DNA of 64,000 nt from Terracoccus sp. 273MFTsu3.1 (GCF_000383675.1 NZ_KB911825.1:248001-312000), one strand, 5' to 3'; positions 25,981 to 36,595 are shown, counted from the first letter of the stretch. Numbers and translations: made by a program. The notes: generated by a model from the letters alone, not told the origin.

Positions 25981-26009
25981 CCCCGCGGGCTGCCGCCCGC
26001 CAGAACCAC

Positions 26010-26051
26010 GTCGAGTGGGCGCCCTCCCCCGCGGGAGGGTGCCCACTCGAC
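26010..26051. terminator. Long hairpin terminator with CGAGTGGGCGC stem
   Basis: Positions 26010-26028 pair with 26033-26051 (19 bp with one G-T) over a 4-base loop, between the convergent thiolase and the small minus-strand gene. The stem begins GTCGAGTGGGCGCC and so resembles a single unit of the 22-bp repeats at 3878 and 51422. Confidence 0.88.
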
Positions 26052-26090
26052 GTTCGCGGTCCGTCCCGGTGCGGGAACGTGCCGACTCGG

Positions 26091-26414
26091 CTACAGAGCG
26101 CGGCGTATGCCGGCCAGGCCCTCCGCGACCACGCGGGGGTCGGCGTCGGGCTCGGCCCGGAAGAGGTCGAAGAGCATGACCGCGAGCTGGTCCATGACGA
26201 CGGCCGGGCCGAGGTCGGGCACCGGCGGCGCGTCTGAGCCGGAGGCCCCGCGGGCCGCGGCCACGCGGTCGGCGAGCGACTGGACGAGGGCCCGGACGGA
26301 CGGCATACGCGAAAGCGCGTGGTCGAGCGGCAGCTGGTGCCACCGCTCGACCACGCGCCGGAGCTCGTCGGACACCTCGTGCGGGGTCGGCGAACCCACG
26401 CGCTGAGGTGTCAC
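26091..26414 (-). CDS. Small conserved hypothetical protein
   Basis: About 107 residues from GTG at 26412-26414; a GTG at 26397-26399 is also possible. The sequence is mostly helical and amphipathic (DELRRVVERWHQLPLDHALSRMPSVR; VVMDQLAVMLFDLFRAEP), with no membrane segment and no recognised motif. It starts 5 bases after the Bax1 stop, so the two are probably co-transcribed. Function unknown. Confidence 0.7.
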   Translation of the reverse strand: MTPQRVGSPTPHEVSDELRRVVERWHQLPLDHALSRMPSVRALVQSLADRVAAARGASGSDAPPVPDLGPAVVMDQLAVMLFDLFRAEPDADPRVVAEGLAGIRRAL

Positions 26415-26419
26415 GGTCG

Positions 26420-27292
26420 TCAGTCGCGCAGACGCGCGAAGAGACGGACGAACTCGATGTAGAGCCAGACGATCGAGACGATGAGGCCGTGGGCGAGCAG
26501 CCACGAGTACTTCTTCGGGGCGCCCATCTGGACCGCGCGGTCGATCGAGTCGAAGTCGATGGCCAGGGAGTACGACGCGAGGCCGACCCCGAGGATCGAC
26601 AGGCCGATGCCGAGCATCCCGCTGCCGCCGAAGCCCCAACCGTCGATGACGCCCGTCATGAGCAGGACGACCTGGAGCAGCGAGAAGAGGCCGTAGCCGA
26701 CGATCGCGAAGAAGAACATCCGGCGCGTCTTGTCGTTGACCTTGACGAAGCCGGTCGCGTAGCCGACGTACATCGCGACGAAGACGCAGAGCGTCGCGAG
26801 GACGGCCATCTGCACGACGCCGTCGTAGTCCGGGATCGCCGCGATGTACTGGCTGAAGGCACCGAGGAAGGCACCCTGCAGCACCGCGTAGACCATGAGC
26901 AGCGGCACCGAGACCTTCTTCATGAAGGCGATGACGAAGCCGAGGATCAGCGTGCCGAACATGCCGCCGAGCCAGAACGGCAGCGTCATGTCGGTGTTGG
27001 CCTCGGTCCAGAACCACGACACGAAGGCCACGGCGACCGTGACGACGAAGAGCGTGATGCTCTTGACGACGACGTCGTCGACCGTGACGCGGCCGGTGTC
27101 GGCCGGGCCGGCCGGCGGCTGCGCGTACATCTCGTTGAGCTGCTGCGCCGTCATAGCGTCCTGGGTCGCGTAACCGGTCGTCGCGGCCTGGGTGCCCTGC
27201 TGCGGGTTGCCCTGCGGCGAGCCGAAGCCGGCGTAGCGCTCCTTCTCGATCTGCTTGTTGAGCCGGTCGAAGACCGGGTTTCCACCTGCCAT
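26420..27292 (-). CDS. Bax inhibitor-1/YccA family membrane protein
   Basis: A 290-residue protein. A Gln/Gly-rich cytoplasmic N-terminus (~70 residues) is followed by seven membrane segments. Matching family features include GFVIAFMKKVSVPLLMVYAVLQGAFLGAFS and the acidic pair near the end in SLAIDFDSIDRAV. The family forms pH- or Ca2+-sensitive channels; the exact role in actinobacteria is unknown. The upstream ~185 bases contain no gene. Confidence 0.88.
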   Translation of the reverse strand: MAGGNPVFDRLNKQIEKERYAGFGSPQGNPQQGTQAATTGYATQDAMTAQQLNEMYAQPPAGPADTGRVTVDDVVVKSITLFVVTVAVAFVSWFWTEANTDMTLPFWLGGMFGTLILGFVIAFMKKVSVPLLMVYAVLQGAFLGAFSQYIAAIPDYDGVVQMAVLATLCVFVAMYVGYATGFVKVNDKTRRMFFFAIVGYGLFSLLQVVLLMTGVIDGWGFGGSGMLGIGLSILGVGLASYSLAIDFDSIDRAVQMGAPKKYSWLLAHGLIVSIVWLYIEFVRLFARLRD

Positions 27293-27477
27293 GTGAGTGC
27301 GCTCCTAAAAGCACTGGGTGCCACGACCCGCGACTGGGCGTGGCGACTGTCCCCAAGAGTAAGCGAACGCACCCCACCGGAAGGTTCCCGCGCGCGAGAA
27401 GTGCTCGCCCGACACGGGATCGTGACGCGGGCCGGGGTGACCACCGCGACCCGGCGCGACGGCATACTGGGGACCCC

Positions 27478-27552
27478 GCCCCCGTGGCCCAATCGGCAGA
27501 GGCAGGCGACTTAAAATCGCCACAGGTGAGGGTTCGAGTCCCTCCGGGGGTA
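27478..27552 (+). tRNA. tRNA with anticodon UAA (Leu by codon) and a short variable loop
   Basis: A 75-base cloverleaf. The acceptor stem is 27478-27484 with 27545-27551 (one terminal G-U) and the discriminator is A at 27552. The D arm has AATCGGCAG in the loop. The anticodon stem GGCGA/TCGCC encloses loop CTTAAAA with anticodon TAA at 27512-27514. The variable loop is only 6 bases (27522-27527), and the T stem is GAGGG/CCCTC with TTCGAGT. The anticodon reads UUA (Leu), and A73 suits leucine. However, leucine tRNAs normally have a long variable arm, which this one lacks. CCA is not encoded. Confidence 0.85.
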
Positions 27553-27743
27553 CGTCACGGGCGTCGGCTGTGCGGCACGGTTCGGTAACGCCCCGCTCAC
27601 GCCTTGGCGTGGCACGGCACGCATGCGCCCGCTCCGCCTAGACTGGCCGTCGAGACCGAGGTCCAGGGGCCCTTCCGATCCGCTCCTGCACGACCTGTAC
27701 CGCACTTCGAGTGCGAACCCCTCACCACACGAAGGAGCAGCGG

Positions 27744-29327
27744 GTGCTGGAGCATCGTGTCGCCGGCGCGACGACCGCTGCTCCGCCGCGCGCGGCCTGG
27801 GTCGTCGACCCGCGCGTCGTCGACTTCGGTGACCGCCTCTCCGCCGCGCTCCGGCGCACGTGGGCCGACCCCATGGTCCGCCGCGGCACGCTCGGCACGA
27901 CCCTCGTGGCCGCCGGCTCCGTCAGCCCCGCGTTCCTGCCCGCCGACACCTTCGAGCTGCCCGCCTCCCCGCTCATCGAGCGCTTCGGCCTCGTGTGGCT
28001 CGGCTCAGGCGCCGGACGGGTCCTCACGACGATCCTGCTCGCCGTCGGCATGGCCCTCCTCGTCGACGCGTGGCTGCGGATGCGCCCCGTCCACGGCCGC
28101 AAGGCCCCGTCGATGGCCTGGCTCTTCTGGAGCCTGCCGATCATGCTCGCGCCGCCGCTCTTCAGCCGCGACGCCTACAGCTACGCGGCGCAGGGACAGA
28201 TCGTCCTGCGCGGGATGGACCCGTACGCCGTGGGGCCGTTCTGGGTGCCCGGCCCCTTCGCCGACCAGGTCGACCCGATGTGGATCGACACCCCGGCGCC
28301 CTACGGTCCGCTCGCACTGCAGGTGCAGCACCTCGTCGTCAGCATCTTCCCGGAGAACGCCTACGTCTCGGCGCTGGCCATGCGCGTGCCCGCGCTCCTC
28401 GCCGTCGGGCTGCTCGCCTACGCCCTGCCTCGCCTTGCCGAGCGCTACGGCGTCAGCGGTCGACACGCCCTCTGGCTCGGCGTGCTCAACCCGCTCGTCC
28501 TCATGCACTTCGTCGGCGGAGGCCACGGCGACGCCGTCATGGTCGCCCTCGTGACCTTCGCCCTGCTCCTCGCCAGCCGCGGCCAGTTCGTCGTCGCGGC
28601 GGTGACGATCGCAGCGGCCGCCGCCTACAAGCAGACGGCGGTCCTCGCTCTCATCGGCGTCGTCGGCATGGCCCTGCAGGCGCAGACCGATCTCGAGCCC
28701 GGAGCGCCTGCGCGGTTCAAGGCGATGGTCCGGCACGGCCTCGTCTACGGCGGCGTCACCGCGGCCACCTTCACGGCGATCACCGCGGTCTCGGGTCTCG
28801 GCTGGGGCTGGATCCCCAACCTCTCCGTGCCCGTCTCGCTCCGCTCGATGCTGTCGCCGCCGACCTTCGTCGGCAGCGTCGTCGAGTGGCTGCTGAAGCT
28901 CGCCGGCATGCCCGAGAGCGTGACCTCGGCGCCCGTCCCGATCGCCCAGACGATCGGGCTGCTCCTGGGCCTGGCCGGCATCGCCTGGATCACGTGGCGC
29001 GTCGCCCCACGCAACCCGGTGCTCGCCACGGCCGGCGCCCTGCTCGTGCTCTGCGCCTCGGGTCCGGTCATCCACCCGTGGTACCTCCTCTGGGGAGGGC
29101 TGCTCCTCGCCGCCGTGCGCCTCTCGGCGAAGCACCTGCGCGCCGTCGTCTTCGTGACGCTCTTCTTCGTCACCTACGGCGTCGTCGACGCGACGGTCTC
29201 CAACGGCACGTGGGCGCTCGGCGTCTCGGCCGCGCTCTGGATGGCGGCCCGCCTGCGCGCCAACCGCCGACGCGTGCACGAGCGGGCCGACGAGCCGGTG
29301 CTCGCGGCGGCACTCCCCCGCCGCTGA
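27744..29327 (+). CDS. Polyprenol-phosphate-mannose alpha-1,6-mannosyltransferase (MptB-like)
   Basis: A 527-residue integral membrane glycosyltransferase (GT-C type) with about 12 membrane helices. The acidic loop-1 region has LFSRDAYSYAAQGQIVLRGMDPYAVGP and the motif TPAPYGPLAL, as in MptA/MptB enzymes that build the alpha-1,6-mannan core of lipomannan. Later motifs are FVGGGHGDAVMVAL and VIHPWYLLWG. The GTG at 27744 has GAAGGAG 6 bases upstream; GTG 27711 is weaker. It transfers mannose from polyprenol-phosphate-mannose on the outer membrane face. Confidence 0.87.
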   Translation: MLEHRVAGATTAAPPRAAWVVDPRVVDFGDRLSAALRRTWADPMVRRGTLGTTLVAAGSVSPAFLPADTFELPASPLIERFGLVWLGSGAGRVLTTILLAVGMALLVDAWLRMRPVHGRKAPSMAWLFWSLPIMLAPPLFSRDAYSYAAQGQIVLRGMDPYAVGPFWVPGPFADQVDPMWIDTPAPYGPLALQVQHLVVSIFPENAYVSALAMRVPALLAVGLLAYALPRLAERYGVSGRHALWLGVLNPLVLMHFVGGGHGDAVMVALVTFALLLASRGQFVVAAVTIAAAAAYKQTAVLALIGVVGMALQAQTDLEPGAPARFKAMVRHGLVYGGVTAATFTAITAVSGLGWGWIPNLSVPVSLRSMLSPPTFVGSVVEWLLKLAGMPESVTSAPVPIAQTIGLLLGLAGIAWITWRVAPRNPVLATAGALLVLCASGPVIHPWYLLWGGLLLAAVRLSAKHLRAVVFVTLFFVTYGVVDATVSNGTWALGVSAALWMAARLRANRRRVHERADEPVLAAALPRR

Positions 29328-29366
29328 CCGCTGCTGGTCCCTGCTGACCCGCCGGTCAGGCGTCGG

Positions 29367-30341
29367 TCAGCTGGGCCGCGCCGCGCTGAGGGCGATGCCG
29401 TCGAGGATGTCGTGCTCGGACGTGATGACCTCGGTGACGCCGGCACGGTCGACGACCCGCTCGATGATCCGGCGCCACACGAGCGCGCCGGCCCCGATGA
29501 CGTCGACGCGGCCCGGGTGCAGGTACGGCAGCTCGGCGCGCTGCGCGCGCGGCATCGCCAGCAGGTCGTCACAGGCCGCGACCATCTCGGCCGGGGCGGA
29601 GCGAGCCAGGTGGATGCGCTCGGCGTCGTATGCCGGCAGCCGCAGCAGGTGCGCCGTGATCGTCGTGACGCTGCCGGCCAGACCGACGAGCGTCGCGACG
29701 CCCTCGAGCGGGACGACGGACTCGGCGACGTCGAGGGCGGCGTCGATGTCCCGGGTGGCGGCCGCGACCTCCTCATCGGTGGCGGGGTCGGACACGAGGT
29801 GTCGCTCGGTCATCCGGACGCAGCCGATGTCGACCGAGCGAGCGGCCTCGACGTGGTCGGTGCCGCGGACGAGCTCGGTCGAGCCGCCGCCGAGGTCGAC
29901 GACGAGGTAGGGCCCGGAGACGCCTTGCACGGCGAGGCCACCCGTCGCGCCGGCGAAGGACAGGGCGGCCTCCTCGTCACCGGAGACGACCTCGGGCGAG
30001 ACCTCGGAGCCGAAGTGCTCGACGAAGGCGTTGCGCACGCCCTCGATGAAGTCCGAGGCGTTGCGCGCGTCGCGGGACGCCGAGGTGGCGACGAAGCGCA
30101 CGTGCACGGCGCCCAGCTCACGGCACGACGCGGCATACTCCCGCGTGACGGCGAGCGTGCGCTCCATGGACTCGGGGGCGATGACGCCGGTGCGGTCGAC
30201 ACCGTGGCCGAGGCGCACGATCTCCATCCGGCGGAGCACGTCGGTGAGCCTGCCTGTCTGCGGGTCGACGTCGGCGACGAGCAGGCGGATCGAGTTGGTG
30301 CCGCAGTCGATCGCGCCGACGCGGACGGTGCGGTCACTCAC
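29367..30341 (-). CDS. ppx: Ppx/GppA-type exopolyphosphatase
   Basis: A 324-residue protein of the ASKHA fold. The phosphate-1 loop is GAIDCGTNSIRLLVADV, the phosphate-2 motif is VVDLGGGSTELV, and FVATSASRDARNASDF and GLAGSVTTITA are typical. Short actinobacterial members (about 320 residues) lack the extra C-terminal domains of E. coli Ppx. GTG at 30339-30341 overlaps the DUF501 stop by 8 bases. It acts on polyphosphate and/or pppGpp in the stringent response. Confidence 0.9.
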   Translation of the reverse strand: MSDRTVRVGAIDCGTNSIRLLVADVDPQTGRLTDVLRRMEIVRLGHGVDRTGVIAPESMERTLAVTREYAASCRELGAVHVRFVATSASRDARNASDFIEGVRNAFVEHFGSEVSPEVVSGDEEAALSFAGATGGLAVQGVSGPYLVVDLGGGSTELVRGTDHVEAARSVDIGCVRMTERHLVSDPATDEEVAAATRDIDAALDVAESVVPLEGVATLVGLAGSVTTITAHLLRLPAYDAERIHLARSAPAEMVAACDDLLAMPRAQRAELPYLHPGRVDVIGAGALVWRRIIERVVDRAGVTEVITSEHDILDGIALSAARPS

Positions 30342-30909
30342 CCGTGGCTCCCTCGACGCCGGCGTCCTCGGCCGCGTGCAGGGCTGCGCACGACGTCGGC
30401 AGCCACCAGTCGTCGAGCATCGCGAGGGCCTCGTCACCGAGCGGGTTGACGCCGGGACCGGCCGCCAGGGAGTGCCCGACGAGGACGTGGAGGCACTTGA
30501 CGCGGGTCGGCATGCCACCGGCCGAGATGCCGTCGATCTCGGGCACGTCGCCGAGCTCGGCCCGCTGCGCGAGGTAGTGCTCGTGCGCCTTCGCGTAGGC
30601 GGCGGCGAGCTCCTCGTCGTGGGCGAGCCGCTCGGTCATCTCCTTCATGACCCCGGCCGTCTCGAGGGTGCTCACCGCGCCGGTGAGGCGCGGGCACGTC
30701 GCGTAGTACGTCGTCGGGAAGGGAGTGCCGTCGGGCAGGCGGGGCTCGGTGCGCAGGACGTCGGGCTCCCCGCAGGGGCAGCGGTGGGCCACCTCGGCCA
30801 CACCGCGCGGCCGGCGACCGAGCTGGCGCTCGACGGCATCGAGGTCGGCGAACTCGACGTGGCGGGCGCCGGCGGCGGCCGGTGCGGTCGGACGGGAGGG
30901 GTCGCTCAC
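30334..30909 (-). CDS. DUF501 protein
   Basis: A 191-residue protein of the DUF501 family, conserved in actinobacteria between ftsB and ppx. A Cys-rich segment (HRCPCGEPDVLRTEP, YATCPRL) and the C-terminal VKCLHVLVGHSLAAGPGVNPLGDEAL with Cys/His residues suggest metal binding or catalysis. Start is GTG. The function is unknown; context suggests cell-wall or division-linked metabolism. It overlaps ppx. Confidence 0.88.
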   Translation of the reverse strand: MSDPSRPTAPAAAGARHVEFADLDAVERQLGRRPRGVAEVAHRCPCGEPDVLRTEPRLPDGTPFPTTYYATCPRLTGAVSTLETAGVMKEMTERLAHDEELAAAYAKAHEHYLAQRAELGDVPEIDGISAGGMPTRVKCLHVLVGHSLAAGPGVNPLGDEALAMLDDWWLPTSCAALHAAEDAGVEGATGE

Positions 30910-30966
30910 GTGTTACTCACTTCTCGGGCTCTCAGGGACGCCGGGTTGCCGTGGGTGACGACGAGG

Positions 30967-31740
30967 TCACTTGGGACGGTTGACCCCGGCGGTGGGTCGG
31001 TCGGCGATCTGGATGGACTGCCACACCTTGCCGTACCACGGCGAGGCGGCGTTGGCCATGGGCGCGGCGACGACGGGGCGCTCCGCGGCGGGCGCGCTCG
31101 CCTCGTTGGTCGACGGGTCGATCACGGTGTAGGCACGGTCGCCGACCCGCACGAACTTGAGGCGTTCGCGGGCCTGGACCTCGATGTAGGCGGGGTCCTT
31201 CCACAACGCAGCCTCGCGCTCGAGCTGGGCCACGGTCTCACGCTGGGCGGCGACCTTGTCCTGCATCGCCGCGGCGTCGCCCCGCTGCTGGACGAGGGAG
31301 CGGAGGGTCGGCACGATCGTCACGGCGAGCATGACGAGGATGCCGAGCAGGATGGCGCCGCGCACCCAGGCGGTCGAGGCCGACGGCGGCGCCGTCTGCG
31401 GGGTGCGGGGGCGGGCCGCGAGGGCGGGACGCTCCTTGCCGGCTCCGGGACGGCTCGCGCGCGCGGCCCCGGGACGGGACTGACCCGGGCGGGTGGCCGA
31501 CGAGCGGCCCGCGCCCGTGCGACCGGGCGACCGGGCGGAGGACGGGCGACCGGTGGACGTCGAGCCCGGCGTCCCGGCGCCCGCCCCCGGCTTCGCGCTC
31601 GGCTTCGACGTCGCCTTCGGACCGGGCTTGGCGCCGGGCTTCGCACCGGGGGTCTGTCGGGGGGTGGCCGGTCGCGCGCCACCGCCCGGGCGGCCCGTCG
31701 ACGACGGGCGGCCCGGGCGGGACGGCGTGCGGTCGGCCAC
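30967..31740 (-). CDS. ftsB: FtsB/DivIC-type septum formation protein with long disordered N-terminus
   Basis: A 257-residue single-pass protein. Residues 1-120 are a basic Pro/Gly/Ser/Ala-rich disordered cytoplasmic region with KPGAKPG-type repeats. One membrane helix (~128-147, ILLGILVMLAVTIVPTL) is followed by a coiled coil (QDKVAAQRETVAQLEREAAL) and the DivIC motif DPAYIEVQARERLKFV. It acts in the divisome at the septum. It starts (GTG) 4 bases after eno, so the two are co-transcribed as in other actinobacteria. Confidence 0.9.
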   Translation of the reverse strand: MADRTPSRPGRPSSTGRPGGGARPATPRQTPGAKPGAKPGPKATSKPSAKPGAGAGTPGSTSTGRPSSARSPGRTGAGRSSATRPGQSRPGAARASRPGAGKERPALAARPRTPQTAPPSASTAWVRGAILLGILVMLAVTIVPTLRSLVQQRGDAAAMQDKVAAQRETVAQLEREAALWKDPAYIEVQARERLKFVRVGDRAYTVIDPSTNEASAPAAERPVVAAPMANAASPWYGKVWQSIQIADRPTAGVNRPK

Positions 31741-31744
31741 GAGG

Positions 31745-33394
<1,650 letters not shown>

Positions 33395-34888
33395 ATGGGT
33401 CAACCCATGCGCGAGTCGGGGGTTGTTCTACTGAATGTGAGCGCGCGTCCGGTGACGCAGCCGCTCAGTGAGAGGGGCCGGGGGCAGCGTCTGCTGCAGC
33501 TCGGGATCGCAGGTGGTGACCTCGTCATCATCACGGCGGCGACCGCCCTGGCGGCCGTCGGACGCACGGGTCTCGACGTCTTCGACGTCGCGAACGACGT
33601 CAACCAAGTCGCCCAGTCGGTCGGCCTGTGGATCGTCGCCGCGTGGATGGTCGCCAACCTCGCGCTCGGGACGTACACGAGCAGCCACCTGGGGGTCGGC
33701 ACGATCGAGTACGCCCGGGTGTGCAGCGCGGCCGGCCTCACGGCCGGGGCCATCGGGATCCTCAGCTACCTGACGAAGTTCAACCTCTCGCGAGGCTTCT
33801 TCGTGCTGATCTTCGCGATCGGGGTTCCGCTCGTGCTGCTCTGGCGGTGGTACGCCCGTCGGCTCGTGCACCGGGCGCACGCCCACGGCCACCTGCTGAC
33901 GCGCGTGCTCATCTCGGGCTCGGCGTCGCACGTCGACGACGTCGCCGCGGTGCTCGAGCGCGAGACGTGGCTCGGCTACCGCATCGTCGGCGCGCTGACG
34001 CCGTCGTCGCACCCGACCGCGGCCACGCCGCGCGGGGTGCCGGTCGTCGGGAACACCGGGCAGACCGCGGAGTCGGTCATCGCGGAGAAGGCCGACATGG
34101 TCGTCTTCACCGAGGGCGCGTTCCCGTCGGCCGTCGACTTCCGCCGCATCGCGTGGGACCTCGAGGGCCACCACGTGCAGATGGCGGTCGTCCCGAGCCT
34201 CAGCGACATCAGCTCGGGTCGGATGGCGATGCGACCGGTCGGCGGGCTGCCGCTGGTCCACGTCGAGCAGCCGCAGAGCCTGGGTGCCTCACGCGGCCTC
34301 AAGCGCGCCTTCGACTTCGTCGGCGCCACGCTCCTGCTGCTCGTCGCGGCGCCCGTCATGATCGTCGTCGCGATCGCCACCAAGCTCCAGGACGGCGGGC
34401 CGGTGCTCTTCCGGCAGACGCGCGTCGGCCGCGACGGGGAGCTCTTCGAGTGCCTCAAGTTCCGCAGCATGGTCATCGACGCCGAGGCGAAGCTCTCCGG
34501 CATCTCGCACCTGAACCAGAACGCCGACGGCGTGCTCTTCAAGGCGCAGTCCGACCCGCGCATCACCCGGGTCGGCGCGTTCATCCGCCGCTACTCGATC
34601 GACGAGCTGCCCCAGCTGATCAACGTCGTCAACGGCGACATGAGCCTCGTCGGCCCGCGGCCCGCCCTGCCGGCCGAGGTGCGTCGCTACGTGCCGGACG
34701 TCCAGCGCCGCCTCCACGTCCGCCCCGGCATGACGGGCCTGTGGCAGGTCTCCGGACGCAGCGACCTGTCGTGGGAGGACACGGTGCGCCTCGACCTCTA
34801 CTACGTCGACAACTGGTCGATCGTCCAGGACCTGTCGATCATGGCCAAGACCATCCACGCGGTCTTCGCCTCGCGCGGCGCCTACTGA
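33395..34888 (+). CDS. Polyprenyl-phosphate sugar-1-phosphate transferase (exopolysaccharide initiation)
   Basis: A 497-residue protein. About five N-terminal membrane helices are followed by a CoA-binding-like Rossmann region (~170-275) and a sixth helix. A C-terminal bacterial sugar transferase domain has KRAFDFVGATLLLLVAAP, LFRQTRVGRDGELFECLKFRSMV, RYSIDELPQLINVVNGDMSLVGPRP and RPGMTGLWQVSGRSD. It attaches the first sugar-phosphate to undecaprenyl phosphate for capsule or exopolysaccharide. No other polysaccharide genes are adjacent. It is inverted between mazG and eno. The start is uncertain: the ATG at 33395 has only a GGGGTGGGG run upstream. Confidence 0.9.
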   Translation: MGQPMRESGVVLLNVSARPVTQPLSERGRGQRLLQLGIAGGDLVIITAATALAAVGRTGLDVFDVANDVNQVAQSVGLWIVAAWMVANLALGTYTSSHLGVGTIEYARVCSAAGLTAGAIGILSYLTKFNLSRGFFVLIFAIGVPLVLLWRWYARRLVHRAHAHGHLLTRVLISGSASHVDDVAAVLERETWLGYRIVGALTPSSHPTAATPRGVPVVGNTGQTAESVIAEKADMVVFTEGAFPSAVDFRRIAWDLEGHHVQMAVVPSLSDISSGRMAMRPVGGLPLVHVEQPQSLGASRGLKRAFDFVGATLLLLVAAPVMIVVAIATKLQDGGPVLFRQTRVGRDGELFECLKFRSMVIDAEAKLSGISHLNQNADGVLFKAQSDPRITRVGAFIRRYSIDELPQLINVVNGDMSLVGPRPALPAEVRRYVPDVQRRLHVRPGMTGLWQVSGRSDLSWEDTVRLDLYYVDNWSIVQDLSIMAKTIHAVFASRGAY

Positions 34889-34904
34889 CGCCGCATCCTC
34901 TGCC

Positions 34905-34947
34905 CGGTGAGGGCCGCGTCGCCGCAGGGTGACGTCGGCCCTCACCG
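34905..34947. terminator. Bidirectional terminator hairpin
   Basis: CGGTGAGGGCCG (34905-34916) pairs perfectly with CGGCCCTCACCG (34936-34947) across a 19-base loop, between the convergent sugar transferase and mazG genes. Confidence 0.85.
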
Positions 34948-34998
34948 TTCGTCCGGCCTCGGCCGGCACGACCCGAGGGCGTATGCCGTCCGGCCGGC

Positions 34999-36012
34999 TC
35001 AGGCGTCCGCGTCGAGATCAGGGTCGGGGCCGAGGGCGGGGCCGGCCTGCGTGCCGGCCGCGCTGGCGGCCTCCAGAGCGCGCAGGGTCTCGCGGAGGGC
35101 GGCCTCCGCGTCGATGCCCTCGGCCCGCGCCGTGCGGACGAGGTCGAGCAGCTGTGCGCCGAGCCCCCCGCCGGCCACGGCGTCGTCGACGAGGTCCTCG
35201 CGGCCCGCGCGACGCAGGCGGGAGACGTACTTCTCGGCCCGGGCCAGGGCCGGCAGTGAGCTCGGGACGCCCTCGACCGGGTGGGTGCGGTGCTGCTTCT
35301 CGTCGGCCTTGATCGACTCCCAGTTGGCCTCGACGGCATCGGCCGTGTCGGCCTCGACGTCGGCGAAGACGTGCGGGTGACGCCGGACGAGCTTGTCGAC
35401 GAGACCGCCTGCGACGTCGTCGATGTCGAACGGCTCGCTCGGGTGCTCCTGCGCCACGCGGGACTGGAACGCGATCTGCAGCAGCAGGTCGCCGAGCTCC
35501 TCCTGCATGTGCGACGGGTCGCCGCCCTCGATGGCCTCGATGGCCTCGTGCGCCTCCTCGAGGAGGTAGGGCACGAGCGTCTCGTGGGTCTGCTTCGCGT
35601 CCCAGGGGCAGCCACCGGGCGACCGGAGCCGGTCCATGACGGCGACGACGTCGAGCAGCCGAGCACCGGGCACGTCGAACGAGCCGATGAGCAGCTCGAC
35701 CTCGGGCGGCTCGGGCAGCCGGGTCACCTCGACGGCGACGGCGTCGCTGAGGCCGGGGTCACCGTCGGACGAGCCGACCCACACGACGTCACCCACCTCG
35801 GAGGCGGTGACGAGGTCGCGCGCGAGGTCGGCCGGGTGACCGTCCTCGCGGGGAAGCACCGCGATGCCGGCCTCGACGAGCGCGGCGACCTGCGGCTCGT
35901 CGGGACGGCCCCACACGGCGTGTGCCCCCTCGAGGCTCTGCCACGCCTCACGGGTCAGCAGTCCCGGGGCGATGCGTGGGGTCGTGACGAGAAGGACGAC
36001 GCGGGCGGTCAC
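34999..36012 (-). CDS. mazG: MazG-family nucleoside triphosphate pyrophosphohydrolase
   Basis: A 337-residue protein. The MazG domain (~125-225) has CPWDAKQTHETLVPYLLEEAHE, with EExxE metal ligands, and MQEELGDLLLQIAFQSRVA. The N-terminal ~110 residues are an actinobacterial extension found in long MazG proteins, and the C-terminal ~90 residues contain a weaker second helical part. It hydrolyses (d)NTPs to monophosphates for house cleaning. It lies next to eno/mfd as in mycobacteria. Starts at GTG 36010-36012, 19 bases after the SurA-like gene's stop. Confidence 0.9.
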   Translation of the reverse strand: MTARVVLLVTTPRIAPGLLTREAWQSLEGAHAVWGRPDEPQVAALVEAGIAVLPREDGHPADLARDLVTASEVGDVVWVGSSDGDPGLSDAVAVEVTRLPEPPEVELLIGSFDVPGARLLDVVAVMDRLRSPGGCPWDAKQTHETLVPYLLEEAHEAIEAIEGGDPSHMQEELGDLLLQIAFQSRVAQEHPSEPFDIDDVAGGLVDKLVRRHPHVFADVEADTADAVEANWESIKADEKQHRTHPVEGVPSSLPALARAEKYVSRLRRAGREDLVDDAVAGGGLGAQLLDLVRTARAEGIDAEAALRETLRALEAASAAGTQAGPALGPDPDLDADA

Positions 36013-36031
36013 GACGGAGGGCTGCGGAGGT

Positions 36032-36595
36032 CTACTGGGCCGTGGCCGGGGCGGTGGCCGGGGCAGGGTTGCTGCCCGGCTTGACCCAGTTGGGCGTCTG
36101 CTGGCCGATGGTGAAGTAGACGGGTCCCTCGGCGGACTGCACGACGGAGCCGTACTTGGGGTTGACGCTGATGTCGGCCTTCTTGAGGTTGGCGCGGTAG
36201 GCGGCGACGTCGGCGGGCGTCATCTTCTGCGACTGGATGAGGGCGACCGCCGCGACGAACTCCTTCGTCGTGTCGGTGGCGTCGGGGATGGAGGAGATGA
36301 CCGAGGCGTAGGTCTCGTCGGGCTTCCAGCTGCCGGACTTCTCGACGACGTCCTTGAGCAGGGGCGCCGCGACGAGGGCGGTGACGACGATGTTCTCGGC
36401 GAAGTCGAGCTTGGCCGCCTTGAGCTGGTCGTACGTCTCACGCACGTCGGACTCGTGGATGACCTCGCCGTTGACGACGGCGGCGGCCTGCTGGCGCGTC
36501 TCGAAACCGCACCCGCCGAGCAGCGACACGGCGCCGAGCGCGGCGATGCCGACGACGGCCACGCGCTTCGCGGGTTGAGCAGACCAAGCCTTCAC
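36032..36595 (-). CDS. SurA N-terminal-like lipoprotein
   Basis: A 187-residue lipoprotein. The signal segment RVAVVGIAALGAVSLLGGC has a lipobox LLGGC with the modified Cys at 29. AAAVVNGEVIHESDVRETYDQLK matches the start of SurA_N chaperone domains, followed by a helical region. No parvulin PPIase domain is present, and the Ala/Pro/Thr tail APATAPATAQ ends the chain. It is likely an extracytoplasmic chaperone-like protein. It lies between mfd and mazG, all on the minus strand, suggesting co-transcription. Confidence 0.85.
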   Translation of the reverse strand: MKAWSAQPAKRVAVVGIAALGAVSLLGGCGFETRQQAAAVVNGEVIHESDVRETYDQLKAAKLDFAENIVVTALVAAPLLKDVVEKSGSWKPDETYASVISSIPDATDTTKEFVAAVALIQSQKMTPADVAAYRANLKKADISVNPKYGSVVQSAEGPVYFTIGQQTPNWVKPGSNPAPATAPATAQ

